Assembly: GCA_002478225.1 (NCBI GenBank)
Contig: DLMV01000013.1
Span: forward strand, 60,020-68,633
DNA length: 8,614 bases
From: Deltaproteobacteria bacterium UBA7527
GTDB lineage: Bacteria > Desulfobacterota > Syntrophorhabdia > Syntrophorhabdales > Syntrophorhabdaceae
Direction: 5' to 3'
Shown here: positions 5,491 to 8,614 of the stretch, piece by piece
Position numbering within the stretch: position 1 is the stretch's first letter
Layout of the letters: every line of letters begins with the position of its first letter
Notes under the pieces: generated by a model
What the model saw: only the letters and a program-made list of their open reading frames with translations
What the model was told of the DNA's origin: nothing
Databases searched by the model: none
Position numbers and translations under genes: made by a program

Positions 5491-7128
5491 ATGGCTAAAG
5501 AGATAAAGTACGATCAGAATGTGCGGGAGGCGCTTTTGAGAGGCGTCAATACGCTGGCGGACGCCGTCAAGGTGACCCTCGGCCCTAAGGGCAGGAATGT
5601 CATCCTGGAAAAATCGTTCGGCTCACCGACAGTAACGAAGGATGGGGTTACCGTTGCCAAGGAGATCGAGCTTGAGGACAAGTTCGAGAACATGGGAGCC
5701 CAGATGGTAAAAGAAGTGGCAAGCAAGACAAGCGATGTCGCCGGCGACGGGACAACCACGGCGACCGTTCTTGCGCAGGCCATCTACAGAGAAGGTGCAA
5801 AGCTCGTTGCCGCCGGACATAACCCGATGGAGCTCAAAAGGGGCATCGATAAGGCTGTAGAGACCATAGTGGAACAGCTCAAGAAGCTTTCAAAACCAAC
5901 AAAGGACCAGAAGGAAATAGCACAGGTTGGGACGATCTCTGCAAATAACGATGACACCATAGGAAATATCATCGCCGAGGCTATGAGCAAGGTCGGCAAA
6001 GAAGGCGTCATCACTGTTGAAGAGGCGAAGAGCATGGAAACCACCCTCGAGATCGTTGAGGGCATGCAGTTCGACAAAGGGTACATCTCACCATACTTCG
6101 TGACAAACCCGGAGAAGATGGAAGCTATCCTCGACGAACCGCTTATCCTTATCAACGAGAAAAAGATAAGCAACATGAAAGAGCTTCTGCCCATACTCGA
6201 GCAGGTCGCAAAGATGGGCAAGACCCTCCTCATCATATCAGAGGACGTTGAAGGCGAAGCGCTCGCAACGCTGGTGGTGAACAAATTGAGAGGTACGCTG
6301 AAGGTTGCCGCGGTGAAGGCGCCAGGTTTTGGGGACAGAAGAAAGGCAATGCTTGAAGATATCGCGATCCTGACCGGCGGCCAGCTGATATCGGAAGAGC
6401 TCGGCATCAAGCTTGAAGGGATCTCCCTGAAAGACCTTGGATCAGCAAAAAGGGTTGTCATCGACAAGGATAACACCACGATTGTTGATGGCGCCGGTGA
6501 AAAGAAAGAGATCGAGGCACGGGTAAAGCAGATCAGGACGCAGATCGACGAGACAACATCAGATTATGACAGGGAAAAGCTCCAGGAAAGGCTTGCAAAG
6601 CTTGTCGGCGGCGTAGCCGTCATCAATGTCGGCGCAGCAACGGAAACAGAGATGAAGGAAAAGAAGGCCCGCGTTGAAGACGCATTGAATGCGACAAAGG
6701 CTGCCGTTGAAGAGGGTATTATCCCCGGCGGCGGTGTAGCGTTCATCAGATGCCTGCCAAACCTCGATGCGATAAAGCTCGAAGGCGAAAAACAGTTCGG
6801 CGTCAATATCGTCAAGAAGGCTATCGAGGAACCGCTTAGATGGATCGCAATGAACGCCGGCCACGACGGTTCCATTGTCATTGAAAAGGTAAAGAATGAA
6901 AAAGGCGCTTTTGGTTTCGATGCTGCCAAGGAGGTCTATGTAAAGGACCTCATGGAAGCAGGCATCATTGACCCAACGAAGGTTGCGAGGACAGCGCTTC
7001 AGAACGCCTCCTCGGTAGCGTCTCTCCTGTTAACAACTGACTGTATGGTTGCAGAAAAACCAAAGGAAAAGGGGCAAATGCCCATGATGCCGCCGGGCGG
7101 AATGGGTGGAATGGGCGACATGTATTAA
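5491..7128 (+). CDS. groEL: chaperonin GroEL (Hsp60)
   Basis: This 545-residue ATP-driven chaperonin would form double seven-membered rings that fold proteins with GroES. The equatorial domain has GPKGRNVILEKSFG (31-44), TKDGVTVAKEIE (49-60) and GDGTTTATVLA with D86, which contacts the ATP-bound metal. The apical domain spans about 190-375, with KAPGFGDRR at 276-284. RVEDALNATKAAVEEG (394-409) includes D397, the residue equivalent to the ATPase-essential D398 of E. coli, followed by the family signature ending in GGG (413-415). The tail is GGM-rich (PPGGMGGMGDMY), as expected for the cavity-floor segment. The length is normal and no key residue is missing. A strong AAGGAGG (5475-5481) precedes the ATG by nine bases. 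It is transcribed with groES and ends at a strong hairpin terminator. It appears to be the housekeeping chaperonin. Confidence 0.99.
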   Translation: MAKEIKYDQNVREALLRGVNTLADAVKVTLGPKGRNVILEKSFGSPTVTKDGVTVAKEIELEDKFENMGAQMVKEVASKTSDVAGDGTTTATVLAQAIYREGAKLVAAGHNPMELKRGIDKAVETIVEQLKKLSKPTKDQKEIAQVGTISANNDDTIGNIIAEAMSKVGKEGVITVEEAKSMETTLEIVEGMQFDKGYISPYFVTNPEKMEAILDEPLILINEKKISNMKELLPILEQVAKMGKTLLIISEDVEGEALATLVVNKLRGTLKVAAVKAPGFGDRRKAMLEDIAILTGGQLISEELGIKLEGISLKDLGSAKRVVIDKDNTTIVDGAGEKKEIEARVKQIRTQIDETTSDYDREKLQERLAKLVGGVAVINVGAATETEMKEKKARVEDALNATKAAVEEGIIPGGGVAFIRCLPNLDAIKLEGEKQFGVNIVKKAIEEPLRWIAMNAGHDGSIVIEKVKNEKGAFGFDAAKEVYVKDLMEAGIIDPTKVARTALQNASSVASLLLTTDCMVAEKPKEKGQMPMMPPGGMGGMGDMY

Positions 7129-7135
7129 AACGATT

Positions 7136-7165
7136 GAGGGGACCTTAAGGTCCCCTCTTTTTTTT
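7136..7165 (+). terminator. intrinsic terminator of groES-groEL
   Basis: GAGGGGACC, loop TTAA, GGTCCCCTC form a perfect 22-bp palindrome (7136-7157), followed directly by eight T residues (7158-7165). It starts eight bases after the groEL stop. On the minus strand the hairpin is followed only by a short TTTT, so it may also weakly terminate the convergent dodecin transcript. Confidence 0.95.
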
Positions 7166-7188
7166 CTCCTGTTAATTTCCGGTTGGTG

Positions 7189-7404
7189 TTATTTCTCTCC
7201 GTGATATTTAAACGATATGTTCAATCTTACCCGGTACGCCGAAACCTTGCCCTTCTCCACTACAACATCCTGCTTGACCACTTCTGCTACACGGAGGTCT
7301 TCCAGTGTTTTTGACGCTGTCTCCACTGCAGTTTTTGCAGCGTCTTCCCATGATGCTGCGCTTGTGCCGACAATCTCAATGATCTTATACACACTTCCTG
7401 GCAT
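7189..7404 (-). CDS. dodecin family flavin-binding protein
   Basis: This 71-residue protein matches dodecins, small dodecameric flavin storage or buffering proteins of the cytoplasm. It has VYKIIEIVGTSAASWEDA (5-22), the family's first strand and helix. A helix with KTLEDLRVAEV (32-42) follows, then the two closing strands ending YRVRLNISFKYH. The Trp that stacks on the flavin in halobacterial dodecin (W36, in the context VWAEVV) aligns with V39 here (RVAEVV), so flavin stacking must differ or ligand preference may have changed. The start is supported by AAAAGGAGGG (7418-7409) just upstream. The gene converges on groEL and has its own promoter; it reads in the same direction as the arnD-like gene upstream of it, 140 bp away. 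Confidence 0.93.
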   Translation of the reverse strand: MPGSVYKIIEIVGTSAASWEDAAKTAVETASKTLEDLRVAEVVKQDVVVEKGKVSAYRVRLNISFKYHGEK

Positions 7405-7445
7405 AAAACCCTCCTTTTATGATTTTTTGAACATATATAGACCTT

Positions 7446-7473
7446 ATAATAGCACACAAAAAGAATCTGTCAA
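7446..7473 (-). promoter_or_regulatory. sigma-70-type promoter of the dodecin gene
   Basis: On the minus strand, TTGACA (7473-7468) is followed after 16 bp by TATTAT (7451-7446). The predicted leader is about 35 bases and carries the strong AGGAGG site. The promoter lies about 18 bp downstream of the heptad repeat element at 7491-7549. Confidence 0.7.
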
Positions 7474-7490
7474 GAAACAATATATACATC

Positions 7491-7549
7491 CGTGAGGCGT
7501 GAATCGTAAGTCGTGAGGGGTTAAATCTCCTGACGCCTTACGACTTACG
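7491..7549. repeat. heptad-based inverted repeat element
   Basis: Four direct 7-bp units run CGTGAGG, CGTGAAT, CGTAAGT, CGTGAGG (7491-7518). After a 10-base spacer come three units in the opposite orientation, CCTGACG, CCTTACG, ACTTACG (7529-7549). The inner arms 7505-7518 and 7536-7549 are complementary at 13 of 14 positions, giving a stable hairpin with a 17-base loop; the 7-base periodicity allows alternative slipped pairings. The right end overlaps the stop codon of the arnD-like gene (7545-7547). Too short and too variable to be a CRISPR array; it looks like a small dispersed palindromic repeat. Confidence 0.8.
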
Positions 7550-8474
7550 TGTTCATGCTATGAGCTGGTTTTCCCTCCACTACCTGGCAGCAGACCTCTC
7601 CTGCCCTGCCGGCAACAGTACCGTATTCGATCCTGCAGACAGGGGTGTTCCCGGAATCGATATATTCACCGGCAATGTCGATAAGCCTTCGGAACGAATA
7701 CCCTGACCGGATGGCGTTCTGGATAAAGGTCTCCAGAAAAGTACCCCATTTCTTTCCTTCCAGCTCGGTGTGCACTGTGAGAACGTTGAGGCCGTCGGTC
7801 AGACAATGCATATAATGGTCGCTCAGTGAATCCGCATCAGCGCCTGCCACACCGATCACCTCGTCGAGCGTCGGGAGCGTTGTAGGGATCTGGAGCAACC
7901 TGATCTCTTCTTCACCCATTATTGGGAAGAATGGCGATGACCCCCGTGTATCGCTCGAATAGATAAGGCCGTTTTCCTCGAAAATTTTAAGCGCGTAGGG
8001 ATTTATCATCCAGCCCGGCGCGGCAAATGATCGGGCTTTTTTGCCTACAACTTCTTCATATACCTGCAGCAACTTCTTTATCTCTTCTGCTGTCCTCTCT
8101 TTATCAAAATGCTTGATGGAATCGTGCCACCGCACATGGTCATGGCCATGGATGCCAAGCTCATGCCCCTCATCGGTGATCTGACGGAGCAGCTCACGGT
8201 TCTTCTTTGCGATCTCAGGCCCTGGGAGGAGAAGCCCGTACATGAGCGTCTTGATGCCATAGGTGCTTATCACCCCTACCCTTCCGGCCTTTTTAAGAAA
8301 CCCTTTTTTTGTAAAGACCCTTTTCACTGTCCGGCCTGTATGATCCTTTCCCATGGGGACAAAAAAACTTGCATAGATATTATATTTTTTGAAAATAGCC
8401 AGCAATGCAGGCACGCCTTTCTTCATCCCTGCATAGGTATCTACGTCAACCTTTATGCCGATCGTTTTCTTCAT
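7545..8474 (-). CDS. arnD: ArnD-like polysaccharide deacetylase (4-deoxy-4-formamido-L-arabinose-phosphoundecaprenol deformylase family)
   Basis: This 309-residue NodB-fold metal-dependent deacetylase is collinear with E. coli ArnD, which removes the formyl group from undecaprenyl-phosphate-linked 4-formamido-arabinose for lipid A modification and polymyxin resistance. Matching segments are IKVDVDTYAGMKKGVPALL (NodB motif 1, D10 and D12), GIHGHDHVRWH (107-117, metal histidines), SFAAPGWMIN (149-158), YSSDTRGSSPF (172-182), IPTTLPTLDEVIG (196-208) and VHTELEG (234-240). I start at ATG 8474 because homology begins there; an ATG at 8597 in the same frame lies in a repeat and would add 41 unrelated residues. 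The ribosome-binding site is poor. No other arn gene is visible; partners may lie beyond base 8614 or elsewhere. The last few residues before the stop (about SMNT) are partly encoded by the heptad repeat. The family is firm; the exact substrate is inferred. Confidence 0.85.
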   Translation of the reverse strand: MKKTIGIKVDVDTYAGMKKGVPALLAIFKKYNIYASFFVPMGKDHTGRTVKRVFTKKGFLKKAGRVGVISTYGIKTLMYGLLLPGPEIAKKNRELLRQITDEGHELGIHGHDHVRWHDSIKHFDKERTAEEIKKLLQVYEEVVGKKARSFAAPGWMINPYALKIFEENGLIYSSDTRGSSPFFPIMGEEEIRLLQIPTTLPTLDEVIGVAGADADSLSDHYMHCLTDGLNVLTVHTELEGKKWGTFLETFIQNAIRSGYSFRRLIDIAGEYIDSGNTPVCRIEYGTVAGRAGEVCCQVVEGKPAHSMNT

Positions 8475-8501
8475 AGCGTTTTGTCTTTTTCGAATTGTAC
8501 G

Positions 8502-8531
8502 ATAATACCATTTCAGGCGACATGCTGCCAA
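8502..8531 (-). promoter_or_regulatory. promoter of the arnD-like gene
   Basis: On the minus strand, TTGGCA (8531-8526, five of six matches) is followed after 18 bp by TATTAT (8507-8502, five of six). The predicted start is about 20 bases before the chosen ATG at 8474, which agrees with the short coding start and argues against the longer one. Confidence 0.55.
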
Positions 8532-8541
8532 CTGAATTCTA

Positions 8542-8562
8542 CAGCGGCCAGCGGTCAGCAAC
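8542..8562. repeat. three tandem 7-bp units (CAGCGGC, CAGCGGT, CAGCAAC)
   Basis: The heptads sit directly upstream of the -35 of the arnD-like promoter. Unit sequence differs from the CGTGAGG-type heptads at 7491-7549, but the 7-bp period is the same. They may be a remnant of another palindromic dispersed repeat; only one arm is clear. Confidence 0.5.
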
Positions 8563-8592
8563 AAACACAGATCTCCTTTAACGCCCCACGTG

Positions 8593-8614
8593 GTCATTGC
8601 GAGCCCGCAGGGCG
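8593..8614. repeat. start of a REP-like repeat, cut by the window edge
   Basis: GTCATTGCGAG (8593-8603) is followed by the mini-hairpin GCCC-GCA-GGGC (8603-8613). From memory, 'GTCATTGCGAGC...GCGAAGCAATC' is a widespread intergenic REP-type palindrome in environmental bacteria; the second half would lie past the end of this window. The in-frame ATG at 8597 of the arnD-like reading frame comes from this repeat. Confidence 0.55.

Noticed and set aside
5784..6479. 231-residue minus-strand open frame opposite groEL
   Set aside because: Its Ser/Met-rich translation is the mirror of groEL codon bias, and no ribosome-binding site or family motif is seen.
7217..7495. 92-residue plus-strand open frame opposite dodecin
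   Set aside because: Dodecin is clearly coded on the other strand; this frame runs through its promoter and ends in the repeat.
7491..7549. Possible CRISPR array
   Set aside because: Units are only 7 bp, have no unique spacers and switch orientation halfway; this is a palindromic repeat, not a CRISPR array.
8475..8597. 41-residue N-terminal extension of the arnD-like gene from ATG 8597
   Set aside because: The ATG is in a REP-like repeat, the stretch includes heptad repeats and the likely promoter, and ArnD homology starts at ATG 8474.

Overview
The window is a chromosomal segment of about 50% GC from a Gram-negative-type bacterium. It encodes GroES/GroEL, a CbpA-type J-protein, a dodecin and an ArnD-like lipid A-modification enzyme. 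The GC content, the protein flavour (a GroEL tail ending GGMGDMY, a J-protein with a DIFxGF...DIFSMIFG linker) and several small palindromic dispersed repeats between genes suggest a Desulfobacterota / deltaproteobacterial lineage, possibly a syntrophic anaerobe. This placement is inference, because no rRNA or other taxonomic marker is present.

Layout. At 1-1978 (+) there is a possible tail of an upstream gene, then a SagB-type FMN nitroreductase and a radical SAM protein 18 bp apart, which look like one operon. At 1979-2167 there is an AT-rich nested inverted repeat at the junction with a convergent minus-strand gene (2158-3108). That gene is an orphan of unknown function whose C-terminus resembles the end of a PIN nuclease domain. 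A 267-bp divergent spacer follows. At 3376-5078 (+) a cbpA-like J-protein gene overlaps by one base the start of a gene for an unrecognised 259-residue protein. At 5089-7165 (+) lies a self-contained groES-groEL operon with a sigma-70-type promoter, a degenerate CIRCE operator with the correct geometry, and a perfect 22-bp palindromic terminator. At 7189-7404 (-) there is a dodecin gene with its own promoter. At 7545-8474 (-) there is an arnD-like deacetylase gene with repeat elements on both sides: a heptad-based inverted repeat at its 3' end, and heptads plus the start of a REP-like repeat upstream of its promoter.

How it fits together. The centre is a protein-folding neighbourhood: the J-protein (an Hsp70 co-chaperone), an unknown partner gene, and the GroEL/GroES chaperonin. 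The chaperonin operon is probably controlled by HrcA through the CIRCE-like operator. The flanking genes (flavin-dependent redox and radical SAM, flavin-storage dodecin, lipid A modification) have no obvious functional link to it. No mobile element, CRISPR array, tRNA or rRNA was seen. No gene-free stretch exceeds 300 bp. I did not find a clear new defence or mobile system. The best leads are the J-protein-coupled unknown gene, the PIN-like orphan, and the repeats that supply the last codons and stop codons of two genes.
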